Positions 33,717 to 42,194 of a stretch of 47,069 nt of DNA are shown here, one piece after another; positions within the stretch are counted from its first letter, which is position 1, and every line of letters begins with the position of its first letter. Both the position numbers and the translations under genes were made by a program. The notes under the pieces are model-generated. The model searched no databases. It was not told where the DNA came from and was given only the letters and a program-made list of their open reading frames with translations. The stretch is from Candidatus Thorarchaeota archaeon (GTDB lineage: Archaea > Asgardarchaeota > Thorarchaeia > Thorarchaeales > Thorarchaeaceae): the NCBI GenBank assembly GCA_011364905.1, contig RDNZ01000022.1, forward strand, positions 1-47,069, written 5' to 3'.

Positions 33717-34106
33717 TCAATCTGTTAGCCGAATAGCAACCTGACTTCCTCGACGAACTGTGGCTAAGGCTTCAAGCTGTTTTTCATCAGATGTTATCTT
33801 CCCTATGATGTTCACCTGACTAAATGTCAGTTTATCTTTTAGATAGATATCCAGCGAATCACCAAGAGGCTGATAGGCTATATCGCCTTTTTTAACCTCA
33901 TTAGTTGGTTTCGCATTGCCCTTTGATATACCTAATGTGATTTTCATCTCATCACGCATGAAAGCAGTTCTACCTTCTAAGGGCAGGCGAAACTTGATCT
34001 CTTCAACAATGAGCGGTGCATAGATACGATTCAGAGTTCCTCTCAGTACCAAGTTTCCATCGAATACAAATTCTATCCGAAGATCAGTGTCGCTTAAATC
34101 GTCCAT
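33717..34106 (-). CDS. Cyclophilin-like fold protein (TM1367-type)
   Basis: 129 residues. The segments LNRIYAPLIVEEIKFRLPLE, GRTAFMRDEMKITLG and KKGDIAYQPLGDSLDIYLKD follow the pattern of the small archaeal/bacterial cyclophilin-like beta-barrel family (LPxEG... GDIAYxPxGxxLxIYF). Prolyl-isomerase activity is not assured for this family. It converges on the E2F-like gene with a 5-base gap and diverges from the vWA gene across a 83-base region with an 8-bp inverted repeat. Confidence 0.7.
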   Translation of the reverse strand: MDDLSDTDLRIEFVFDGNLVLRGTLNRIYAPLIVEEIKFRLPLEGRTAFMRDEMKITLGISKGNAKPTNEVKKGDIAYQPLGDSLDIYLKDKLTFSQVNIIGKITSDEKQLEALATVRRGSQVAIRLTD

Positions 34107-34144
34107 GCCATCGCCTGAACAAGGGGTCCTAAAATCTCCTATGT

Positions 34145-34176
34145 TATGCCCAGCAGCAAAGGCTTAATTGGGCATA
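34145..34176. repeat. 8-bp inverted repeat in divergent promoter
   Basis: TATGCCCA (34145-34152) and TGGGCATA (34169-34176) are perfect inverse copies with a 16-base spacer, just ahead of the vWA gene and behind the cyclophilin-like gene start. A dimeric repressor site is a plausible reading. Confidence 0.45.
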
Positions 34177-34189
34177 GACCAAACTGGAC

Positions 34190-35332
34190 TTGGAGTGGTT
34201 TCGGCTGGCCTCCACCAAACTTGATGTAGCATTTGTTGTTGACACGACAGGTTCAATGAAGGACGATATCAAAGCAGTCAAGGACAGTCTCTTTGAGATT
34301 GTGGACCGTATTACCACAAGGACTGAGAATCTGGAGATACGATTCGGAGTAGTGTCCTACAGAGACCATCCTCCACAAGACAGGACATACGTGACACGAG
34401 TGTTTGATTTTGATGCAAAAGTAAAACGTGTTCACAAATTAATTTCCGATTTGAATCCCTCCGAAGGCGGTGATACTCCTGAAGCAGTGGCTGACGGTCT
34501 CTATGATGCTCGAACCAAGCTTTCATGGGAGCGAGATGCATACAAAGTTCTACTTCTTGTTGGAGACGCTCCGCCTCATGGAAGGACATACAATACCATT
34601 GGCGATGATTATTTCCCGGAAGGTTGTCCAAAAGGACATGATGCAATTACAGAAGTTCAACAAATGAGGACAGACTTCGGTAGCACAGTTTTCGTTTTTG
34701 TATGCGGATGCAATCCACTCGTTGAAGACTCATTTAGGCGAATTGCGGCATCAGTGGATGATGGACAATATTACTCTCTTCTCGATGCTCATGAACTTCC
34801 TGAGGCCATACTACGGATACTTGAAGGAGTGAGCGACTTAATCGAATCAGATAGGAAAGTGCTCACTTACTATGAGGCCAACGACGGTACTTTTGATATG
34901 GGTGACGCTGCATCCAACTTAAACTTGGAGCTAAGGGAGCTAAAAACATCCCTCTCACGCTTGCTCGAATTGGGCCGGATTGCCAGGTGGCCAAAAGGGA
35001 GACCGTTATCGACATCTCAGAAGGACCTGACAGTTGTTTTGGGAGAAATACCAAACAACATCGTTGCTGGAAAGGCTTTCAATTATACAATCAGAGTGAA
35101 GAATCCAAGCTCCACGGTTGTTGGTATTCGAGTAATTGCATCCATAGCTACTCCGGATGGCGTTTCCGAGGTCACAAATGAGCACCATGATATTAGCCCT
35201 AATGCAGACAAAAAACTTGAACTGAAGCTTGTGGCAATGACTGATGCCAAAGGAAAAGCATCTTTCAAAGTTGAAGTGTTTTATGGTTCGAGATCTGTTG
35301 CCGCAAAGATTTACAATACTCGAATATATTGA
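34190..35332 (+). CDS. vWA-domain protein with C-terminal Ig-like domain
   Basis: 380 residues from TTG 34190; no strong SD is seen. The vWA domain occupies about 8-215. Its MIDAS is intact: DTTGSM in VAFVVDTTGSMKDD, the Thr in GGDTPEAV and the Asp in LLLVGDAPPH. The sequence is of the soluble VwkA/TerY-like type. A helical linker (about 230-275) is followed by a beta-sandwich module (about 280-380; NNIVAGKAFNYTIRVKNPSS, resembling CARDB/Ig-like). No signal peptide is present, so it is cytoplasmic. It leads a four-gene rightward run ending with the small coiled-coil protein. Confidence 0.82.
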   Translation: MEWFRLASTKLDVAFVVDTTGSMKDDIKAVKDSLFEIVDRITTRTENLEIRFGVVSYRDHPPQDRTYVTRVFDFDAKVKRVHKLISDLNPSEGGDTPEAVADGLYDARTKLSWERDAYKVLLLVGDAPPHGRTYNTIGDDYFPEGCPKGHDAITEVQQMRTDFGSTVFVFVCGCNPLVEDSFRRIAASVDDGQYYSLLDAHELPEAILRILEGVSDLIESDRKVLTYYEANDGTFDMGDAASNLNLELRELKTSLSRLLELGRIARWPKGRPLSTSQKDLTVVLGEIPNNIVAGKAFNYTIRVKNPSSTVVGIRVIASIATPDGVSEVTNEHHDISPNADKKLELKLVAMTDAKGKASFKVEVFYGSRSVAAKIYNTRIY

Positions 35333-35345
35333 AGGAGGGATCTCA

Positions 35346-36488
35346 TTGAAACTACGTCCAAAACGCGGACGAAATCAACAAGGTCTTTGTTTTGTTTCAA
35401 CTAATCTATTTGATTCAACCACCAATGCATTCCAACTATCCTGTAAATCAAACTCCGTGATTTCGGATGTCAGGGCTTCTCCCAAGGTGCCAAAGGATGT
35501 TATCATTCTTGATGCACGTGTTTTCGATCAGCTTGCATGTTGCGAAGAAGACGAAGTTGAGTTGATTCCTGAAAAGAGCGAAATTCCAGTCTGCACTGAG
35601 ATTCATCTCGGCGTTGTGTCAAGAAGAGGTCTTGATAATCATACAGTCGCGCAAGCAATTTCCAAAAGAATTGATGACTTTCAAGAACACTTTGATGGGC
35701 TCATTCTCGGAGTTGGTCAGGAGATATCTTTGCCTGAATTGGGTGTCAGTTTAGTAATCAAGTCAATGAGTCCCGTTGAACCTAAGAGGAACGCGGCTAG
35801 AATCGACTGGAAAAGACTCATCAAGATTCATCTCAAAGCCATTGAATCAAAACCAAGTAATCTTTGTTTTATCGTGGAAGTGTCCGCAGCCACACAGATC
35901 AAAGATGTCCAGGTAGATGCAGCAGAAGACGCCCATATCACACGTCATCAAGGAATCCTAGAATCTCTTGAATCCCTTGAGGAACGACTGCAGCCTAAAC
36001 AGATTGAGAAATTCGCTGGATTCATCTTCTCTGATAAACTAGTTCCCTTCATTACCTTTGACTCACAGACCGGGGAGGAAACTCAAATCACTAACTTGCA
36101 TTCTGCATCTCTGATTGGATCTTTCAGAGTTTTCCTCGAAGGCACAATTAACGAATTCTCGCAAAAACCTTCTAATCCGGGTCTGGCTCTGAATCAAGGA
36201 TTAGACACAGCCAGTTTGCTGAATGAAGCCAATGGTCTAGTCACAATAGTTGTGTTCTTTTCAAGCGGCGTTTATTCCGCAGGCCAGAATCCCGTGAAAA
36301 TCACCCGTCAAGCCATGACCAATAAATCCGTCAAAATACTTTGTATTTCAGTCGGCGAGAATTCCGCAACAGACATTATGGAAGCTGTAGCTAAGGAAGG
36401 TAATGGATTTGTAATTCAATTGGATAGTGTTCAGAAGACCAGTTCAATTGCAGATGCCATAACTGAAATCGCTAACAATTCAGGGTGA
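35346..36488 (+). CDS. Cdc48-N-like domain fused to degenerate vWA
   Basis: 380 residues from TTG 35346, with AAGGAGGG at 35332-35339 upstream. The first 155 residues follow the Cdc48/VAT N-domain: a double-psi barrel part (VPKDVIILDARVFDQLACCE, EDEVELIP) and the Cdc48_2 part (ISKRIDDFQEHFDGLILGVG, LGVSLVIKSMSP). The C-terminal 210 residues look like vWA, but the MIDAS is lost: DxSxS reads EVSAA in FIVEVSAATQ, and the later Asp site is FFSSGVYS. It may bind Cdc48 cofactors or a partner vWA protein. No AAA+ module follows. Its end overlaps the next gene by 4 bases. Confidence 0.78.
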   Translation: MKLRPKRGRNQQGLCFVSTNLFDSTTNAFQLSCKSNSVISDVRASPKVPKDVIILDARVFDQLACCEEDEVELIPEKSEIPVCTEIHLGVVSRRGLDNHTVAQAISKRIDDFQEHFDGLILGVGQEISLPELGVSLVIKSMSPVEPKRNAARIDWKRLIKIHLKAIESKPSNLCFIVEVSAATQIKDVQVDAAEDAHITRHQGILESLESLEERLQPKQIEKFAGFIFSDKLVPFITFDSQTGEETQITNLHSASLIGSFRVFLEGTINEFSQKPSNPGLALNQGLDTASLLNEANGLVTIVVFFSSGVYSAGQNPVKITRQAMTNKSVKILCISVGENSATDIMEAVAKEGNGFVIQLDSVQKTSSIADAITEIANNSG

Positions 36489-37603
36489 CTCTCTTGAGTA
36501 ATGACATCTCTACACACCTTCAGGCTCTTTTCCACACTGGTTTAATCACCGGATATATTCAATCAAGACTTGCTGAGGGTTCCCTTAAGACTGGTTGGAT
36601 CGAGCAGGGTCTTCTTTCAAAAGGAATGAAAGGGAATCTTCGTGATAAACACAATCAGGAGTTTCTCACAATTCCTGCTGATAGATTTGCCAGATTAGCA
36701 CGGGACTGTGGCGACGCAGAAGGTGTTTCATTAGCAGTACTCGGACCTAAGGGAATATCTTCAGCCAAATTTGTAGCTATGGTTTTCGGGACATCTGGAT
36801 CTCAAACTCTCATTGCTTTCCAAATTCAAAAGAGCCTGCTTGGAGACATAGTCCAACTTTTGCTGAAGGCTCTCGGAAAGAAAGCGACTCGAAACTCGGA
36901 GGATGCAAATTTGGATTATATTGAGCAGCTCAGACTTGACGCTACTGAGGGTGCCGTGAAAGAAGCAGTTGTTTTGTCACTCCCCAAGAAACAAGAGAAA
37001 ATATCGGGATGGATGAAAGATGCGTTACTGGGTCCTTCTTCTGACAGTATTGAATTCCAGCATGGCGATACCAATAAAATCACGAAATTTGCTGCTTTAG
37101 TCACTCGGTGGCTATCAGGTCTTGAACTCTTCAAGACTACAAACAATGCGATAGCTGCTCTTCTATTCATTGGCCGAGAAAACACTGAGGCATGCTTTTG
37201 GGACCAACCTCAGAGAATCGCCGCATTCACCTCATTTCATGACTTGAGTTTGCAATCGATTTCTCTCAAATATCTGAATCCACTCTGGATTGTCCCTGGG
37301 GAGAGTCTAGTGCCTTCTCGACCGGCTCGAGAAGTTACGGTTGAACCGATGAGACCCAGCGTTCGTTCCGAGGAATCATCACCAACATCCCAGCAGGAGC
37401 AGGTTCTAGATGCTCTCGCAAGAAGACTCGACTCATTAGAAACACGTTTGTCTTCATCTGTTGGGGATGTTGATACCGGTGGAAAAGACAGAGGCAAAAT
37501 GGACCTTCTGCAAACAAAATTATCTGAGAACATTGAGAGAATTGAATCTCTGTCTAAAAGGCTAAACGAGATTGAAGCGAGATTGAAGAAGATTCGTACC
37601 TGA
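36485..37603 (+). CDS. Unknown protein with C-terminal coiled coil, 372 aa
   Basis: Starts at GTG 36485, overlapping the previous stop by 4 bases; TTG 36494 is an alternative start. I do not recognise the first 270 residues: an alpha/beta region (SLAVLGPKGISSAKFVAMVF, LIAFQIQKSLLGDIVQLLLK) and a second globular part. A Pro/Ser-rich linker (about 275-305) precedes a coiled coil (about 310-372) with LDALARRLDSLETRL and IERIESLSKRLNEIEARLKK. The next small gene is almost pure coiled coil, so the two may pair. The position in the vWA/Cdc48-N run suggests a scaffold or adaptor (inference). Confidence 0.72.
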   Translation: MTLLSNDISTHLQALFHTGLITGYIQSRLAEGSLKTGWIEQGLLSKGMKGNLRDKHNQEFLTIPADRFARLARDCGDAEGVSLAVLGPKGISSAKFVAMVFGTSGSQTLIAFQIQKSLLGDIVQLLLKALGKKATRNSEDANLDYIEQLRLDATEGAVKEAVVLSLPKKQEKISGWMKDALLGPSSDSIEFQHGDTNKITKFAALVTRWLSGLELFKTTNNAIAALLFIGRENTEACFWDQPQRIAAFTSFHDLSLQSISLKYLNPLWIVPGESLVPSRPAREVTVEPMRPSVRSEESSPTSQQEQVLDALARRLDSLETRLSSSVGDVDTGGKDRGKMDLLQTKLSENIERIESLSKRLNEIEARLKKIRT

Positions 37604-37621
37604 GTTGGATGTGCCTTACAT

Positions 37622-37873
37622 ATGAACCCTAATGATGAACTCGCACAGGAAATTCGTAAGCTTGAGAAAAAAATCCAAACTCTTGAACGAATAGCAAACA
37701 GCGGAAGCAACATTACTGCCTTGACTGATTCTGAACGTGTTTCACAAATTCTCATGCGAATAAACGCAATTCAAAACCTTGTTGATCAAGTGGAGATAGA
37801 GATTGATAAGCTTGAGATGAGGGTGTCAGCAATAGAACACATGGGATTCAGATTCAGAACTAGTGGTCAGTAA
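37622..37873 (+). CDS. Small coiled-coil protein, 83 aa
   Basis: 83 residues made mainly of two heptad helices, AQEIRKLEKKIQTLERIA and LVDQVEIEIDKLEMRVSAIE. It begins 18 bases after the previous gene, which also ends in a coiled coil. Its end overlaps the convergent 883-residue gene by 14 bases. No other motif is seen. Confidence 0.65.
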   Translation: MNPNDELAQEIRKLEKKIQTLERIANSGSNITALTDSERVSQILMRINAIQNLVDQVEIEIDKLEMRVSAIEHMGFRFRTSGQ

Positions 37874-40511
37874 CACCTTTTGTCAAGTTGTCTATAAGAC
37901 TCATGAAATAAGCTGAAAAAGACTGTGAGGAAAATGACTCAATTGGAATCACTCGGGCCTGCAATCCTTTCAGTACTCTCAGACTACTCTTCATGTCTCC
38001 ATTTTTTCCAAGAGTGAGAATATCTAGCTGATATCTATCGAATTCGGAAACTGCTCTGAGAAATGACAGATGCTCCTCATCATATACCCCAACCTCACTA
38101 CCGAGGACAAGAGCAATTGTTGGTCTATCTTCTCCAAAGTCCTCCAGATATTCAGCTACGGATCTGTATGCACCTGATATATTCTCGTGACCATCCGATT
38201 CTTCAATTGCATCAAGTATTGAATATATCAGAGAGATGAGAACCTCTTCAGATTGCATATCTTCAAAGAATTCAACATAGGATTGAACCTCATTCCCTCT
38301 TTGAATCGAGAATTTCTCAGGCGTGTTTCCAAACGTAACCAATGCAAAGCGCCCGTCACTTCGATTATGTATTAAGGTGTTTACAACTGACAGTGCAATT
38401 AATGCTGCAATCTGTGACCGTGAAGTTGTCTTTCGCAGCCCTTTGAGGAACTGGTCTAACTCCGGTACTTTTTCGGTTAATGAACTGAGTTGGGTTCTTA
38501 CCGTATGCATTGTCTTCAGAGTCACATCTTTCGTCTTCATCTTCATTCCTTTTGAAACGCAAAGAATCATGTTGAACTCCCTGAAAGCTTGTTGAGGCCT
38601 CAGTTGAGCTGACACCTCTTTGATTCTTCCAATTTGTCCCGACTTTAATTGCGGTTCAGTGCTTTCCAATAAGAGATTGACTTCGTTCTTTTCGCTGCCT
38701 ACACTAAGTTGTGAGTCTAATCCAATAAGAGTTCCATCAATTGCACGCCGAATGTCACTTTCATGTAGATGAATAAAGGATGCAAGTTCTCCATTGTCAT
38801 AGTTCTGCGGCGCACTATATGACAGAATGGCCTTTGAAATGTTCACGACTTCATCTTCATATTTTACTAGATTGACCACTGATGCGTCTTGAAATCCAAA
38901 AAGTGCAGAATCAGATTCAGACACAACAATAGATCTCTCACGGCATCTGGAGTGGTGCTTAGCTTCTCCAGCGGCCCACTTTCCAGTACTTGAATCTAGG
39001 GCTAGGACATAGTCCCCCGACGAAACTGCAAGCGCGGTCATGTCATTTTCACACATTAGAAATACACCCGGCTTGGATTTTGCAATCTCAACTCCAAAAT
39101 GAAGTGCAGATAGTATTTCTTTAGGATTATCCAACTGAAGACAGGTTAGAAGTGCTTGGTCAAAGTGTGTCAGCTGAGCTGGAGAGCTATAGACCGGACC
39201 CTCAAGCTTGGCATTCGCGCGGACCAATGTGTCCAGCAGCACTCCATCTCTTGTAACAAGGCTTTCTGAGAATGCATCTCTCCAACCAGACACCATTATG
39301 GAGCCATTCTTTTCAAGCAATAGTGCCAGGCTCGTCGCCTTGGGATTTGTTGGATGTTTCAATGTCAAAACCGCACTATCTAGATGAACTAGTCCCCCGT
39401 CATTGTCAACCATGTAATCAAGTGAAACAACACTAAGAACTTTGCGAGCATCCAAGATCTGTAAAATTCTAGCAAGCTCATTCATGGCTGCTTTTCCAAG
39501 GCCCTCCTCTGCTGCCACTGAAGTAGCGTTTTTCTCGTAAACAAGAAAGGTTGGGCGAGGTGGAAGAATTGACAACATGTTGCCACCCAAAACACGCTGT
39601 ATCTCTTCTGGTTCCGCTGCAAGGTTCCTACTTAGAAGGTAGCTAAAGACTTCAGATATGCTGTCACCGAATTGGGTTTCAGGATATGCTGACGCAAACA
39701 TTAGTCTCCTTGACCAATTGATATCACTCTGGTTCTTTCGCATGTGGCGAATGAGTGTTGATAGTGAAGATATTGTTGCACCTGATGTCAGGACCCTACT
39801 ACCGGGAACTTCAAGAAGACGCGTTATCTCTTTGCCCCATTGCTTGTGGCTTGTGGTTGAAAGAACAAGGTTTGGCGTTTTGAGACCTGCTTGCTTGAGG
39901 AGAACAAGCCATTCTAGCAATTGGTTCAATTCTGATGGAGGCCCAAGCTGAATAAAGATCGGTTTAGCAGCCTTCAAACCTTCTATGAGGTCTTTCCTGT
40001 TTGCTCCTTTTAGAATATGCGGAAGATCCCTCGCTCCTAATACACATCCCCAGCCCTTCTCTGTTCTCCTATCCTGTCGCATATCCTGAAGGTGCAGTAC
40101 CCGAGGACTGAAAGGGGGGACGGTTGCCCATCTATAGATTGACTCTGCATTTGCATTCTGTTGGAGCTGTGGAAGCATGGTATTTCCCAGACCTATAAGA
40201 GGGCTTACCACTAAATAATCCACAATCCAGCTTGTTTGGGACGGCGTTCCAGAACCATGATAGAATTCACTGAGTAATTTTGGCATTCGAAGATAGTCGT
40301 AGGCTCTTCTTGGTATGTACTTGAAGGCGCCTGGATATTGCGATGAAAAATCATGAAGCTGGTTTTCAACCATGTTATAATATGAAAAGGCTCTGTCCGG
40401 ATCAAAAGTGCGTATATTGGCGCCTGCACGGACTATTCCCAAGTGAGCGGCACCGTCGACGACAACAAAGCGGTGTATCTCATTTGCTTCACTGTCTTCG
40501 ACAACTATCAT
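37860..40511 (-). CDS. 883-aa fusion: dead amidohydrolase, Cdc48-N-like and dead vWA
   Basis: 883 residues, multidomain. About 15-320: amidohydrolase-type barrel, with the metal HxH replaced (VDGAAHLG; A21-x-H23) but keeping RVLGGNMLSI at 306-315, also present in the amidohydrolase at 40649. About 335-450: a domain shared with the C-terminal part of that protein (VVSLDYM, AVLTLKH). About 525-635: Cdc48-N-like, with VNLLLESTEPQLKSG matching VKVEIISTKPELAG of the protein at 42195. About 645-883: vWA-like, with the same insertion as that protein (KMKTKDV) but with MIDAS DTSGSM replaced by SKGMKM and the second-motif Asp by Ser (VLGSEVG). It is therefore probably a pseudoenzyme scaffold, encoded divergently beside its intact counterparts. 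Confidence 0.82.
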   Translation of the reverse strand: MIVVEDSEANEIHRFVVVDGAAHLGIVRAGANIRTFDPDRAFSYYNMVENQLHDFSSQYPGAFKYIPRRAYDYLRMPKLLSEFYHGSGTPSQTSWIVDYLVVSPLIGLGNTMLPQLQQNANAESIYRWATVPPFSPRVLHLQDMRQDRRTEKGWGCVLGARDLPHILKGANRKDLIEGLKAAKPIFIQLGPPSELNQLLEWLVLLKQAGLKTPNLVLSTTSHKQWGKEITRLLEVPGSRVLTSGATISSLSTLIRHMRKNQSDINWSRRLMFASAYPETQFGDSISEVFSYLLSRNLAAEPEEIQRVLGGNMLSILPPRPTFLVYEKNATSVAAEEGLGKAAMNELARILQILDARKVLSVVSLDYMVDNDGGLVHLDSAVLTLKHPTNPKATSLALLLEKNGSIMVSGWRDAFSESLVTRDGVLLDTLVRANAKLEGPVYSSPAQLTHFDQALLTCLQLDNPKEILSALHFGVEIAKSKPGVFLMCENDMTALAVSSGDYVLALDSSTGKWAAGEAKHHSRCRERSIVVSESDSALFGFQDASVVNLVKYEDEVVNISKAILSYSAPQNYDNGELASFIHLHESDIRRAIDGTLIGLDSQLSVGSEKNEVNLLLESTEPQLKSGQIGRIKEVSAQLRPQQAFREFNMILCVSKGMKMKTKDVTLKTMHTVRTQLSSLTEKVPELDQFLKGLRKTTSRSQIAALIALSVVNTLIHNRSDGRFALVTFGNTPEKFSIQRGNEVQSYVEFFEDMQSEEVLISLIYSILDAIEESDGHENISGAYRSVAEYLEDFGEDRPTIALVLGSEVGVYDEEHLSFLRAVSEFDRYQLDILTLGKNGDMKSSLRVLKGLQARVIPIESFSSQSFSAYFMSLIDNLTKGVTDH

Positions 40512-40561
40512 TCCATGAGTCTCCAGAATTACCTATACCAACGTCAACGGAAGTCGATATA

Positions 40562-40584
40562 TGCATAGTGCCTATTTCTATGCA
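40562..40584. repeat. 7-bp inverted repeat in divergent promoter region
   Basis: TGCATAG (40562-40568) and CTATGCA (40578-40584) with a 9-base spacer, in the 137 bases between the divergent 883-residue gene and the amidohydrolase. A single operator could regulate both transcripts. Confidence 0.4.
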
Positions 40585-40648
40585 AATTGCATCAACGAAA
40601 GAATACTTTATCACTTATGTGGGACAAACACCATTTTGGAGGAACTGA

Positions 40649-42163
40649 GTGTTTATGCTCATTGTGCGAGCTGTTGAAGACCAACCCAATCGCGGCATAA
40701 AGAAAGGAGATGAGTTTTCAATCTATATAGTGGATGCTCACCACCATATGGGTCGTGAGAAAGGGCATAAGAACACGCCAGCTGGAGCATACGAATTCTA
40801 TGCTCAGCTCTGGTTCGAAATTCAAAAAAGAGTTAAGGGGCTTTTAGAAGAAGACCGTCTTCTATTTGAACCAGTTGGCATTGAAGCGCCAGAATTAGCT
40901 GTTCACCTTTTTCGAAGCAAAGCCAGTTGGTCAAGACTTGATCATGGTTGGCTCGTTGACCGCACAATCGTCTTTCCTTACTCAGATGACTATTCAACTC
41001 CCTCAGAAAAAGGTAAACCATCTTTTGAAGTGTCGAATGATAAAATATCATCCTGGACCGCAAGAGCACCTCATTCCTCACGATTGATTGGTTTTGCACG
41101 TGTCAATCCACTTGATGGGTATCATGACGGTTCTCTCGTTGCAGTCAAGGAGCTTGAAAGAGCTGTGTTATCTCTTGGACTTCGTGGTCTCAAGCTCCAT
41201 CCTCTCGCGCAGCTTTTCGTTGATTCCATAGATAAGAGTGAGCCTCGTGAGGTGGTGAAACGAGCTGGAGAGCTGGGAATCCCAGTTATCTTTGACACGC
41301 GAAATATGCGCACAGTGGTACGAATCAAACGTCTTGTTGATTCGATGAGAAATGATCCTGATTGTGGATCAGCAATGAAAGGGCTCAAAGTGATAATGGC
41401 GCATTGCGGTATGGCTCCAGGTGATTCTCGTCTTTATGAAGCAATGAAAGACCCTGCGATTTTTGCAGAAACATCAACACTTCACGATAGGGATGTTCCT
41501 GTCCTTTTTGAAACCGCAATTGACCGGCTTAGCGCACCAAACATGGAATGGTCAGAGAAGATTCTCTTTGGGACCGATTTCAGTTTTCTCTCCGTTCAAG
41601 CTTTGGATGTCATACTCTTCTTGCTTTCTCGAGACTTCAGGGGGACTTTGACTGATGCACAAAGAGTACTTGGCGGCAATGCCCTCTCTATAATTAATAG
41701 GCCATTTCGAACCTCAACTGGTAGTTCTGGAGCACCAACAGAGTTTGTATGTAAGGATAGTTCATTTGCAGTCCAACATGAGCTCGAGAATAAGGTCGTT
41801 TCTCTCATATCAGAAGGTATGTGGGACTTGTGCTCGCTCGATTTCATGATTCCTCCAATTGGGACGTGGCCTGCAATCGATAGTAAAGCTAGCGGAGGAT
41901 TCAACGGCATTGATATGAATTCCTATGTTCTTACATTGTCGTCAAAGGAAAAGCCTAAGGAACTTCATTTCTGGGTGAGAAGGCGTCCAAATGATTACTT
42001 AAGTTGCGCATTACTACCGACACAAGGCATGACTCGATTAGATACACTGGAAAACGCTTCTCAAAAAATGGATCAGGTTTTGTTGAGATCGATTTCAGAC
42101 TATTCGGAAACACTTCAGTCTTCTTCAGATTTTCAGGTTCGTGTAATGGACATTCTCAGGTGA
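40649..42163 (+). CDS. Amidohydrolase-type metal-dependent hydrolase with extra C-domain
   Basis: 504 residues from GTG 40649, chosen because GGAGG (40638-40642) lies 6 bases upstream. The barrel (about 25-350) has HxH at H31/H33 (VDAHHHMG), H184 in LKLHPLAQLF, H252 in IMAHCGM and D310 in LFGTDFSF. The ligand His usually seen in PVxxHTG is replaced by Asp (PVIFDTRN, D216), which is unusual but could still bind metal. About 365-504 is the domain shared with the 883-residue protein (LCSLDFMIPPI, SYVLTLS). The substrate is unknown. The next gene, Cdc48-N/vWA, begins 31 bases on and is probably co-transcribed. Confidence 0.85.
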   Translation: MFMLIVRAVEDQPNRGIKKGDEFSIYIVDAHHHMGREKGHKNTPAGAYEFYAQLWFEIQKRVKGLLEEDRLLFEPVGIEAPELAVHLFRSKASWSRLDHGWLVDRTIVFPYSDDYSTPSEKGKPSFEVSNDKISSWTARAPHSSRLIGFARVNPLDGYHDGSLVAVKELERAVLSLGLRGLKLHPLAQLFVDSIDKSEPREVVKRAGELGIPVIFDTRNMRTVVRIKRLVDSMRNDPDCGSAMKGLKVIMAHCGMAPGDSRLYEAMKDPAIFAETSTLHDRDVPVLFETAIDRLSAPNMEWSEKILFGTDFSFLSVQALDVILFLLSRDFRGTLTDAQRVLGGNALSIINRPFRTSTGSSGAPTEFVCKDSSFAVQHELENKVVSLISEGMWDLCSLDFMIPPIGTWPAIDSKASGGFNGIDMNSYVLTLSSKEKPKELHFWVRRRPNDYLSCALLPTQGMTRLDTLENASQKMDQVLLRSISDYSETLQSSSDFQVRVMDILR

Positions 42164-42194
42164 CGCCAACTCACAATTCTTTATAACAATAAAG

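Noticed and set aside
35244..35345. Upstream extension of the Cdc48-N/degenerate-vWA protein
   Set aside because: It overlaps the end of the vWA gene in another frame, and TTG 35346 has an ideal SD.
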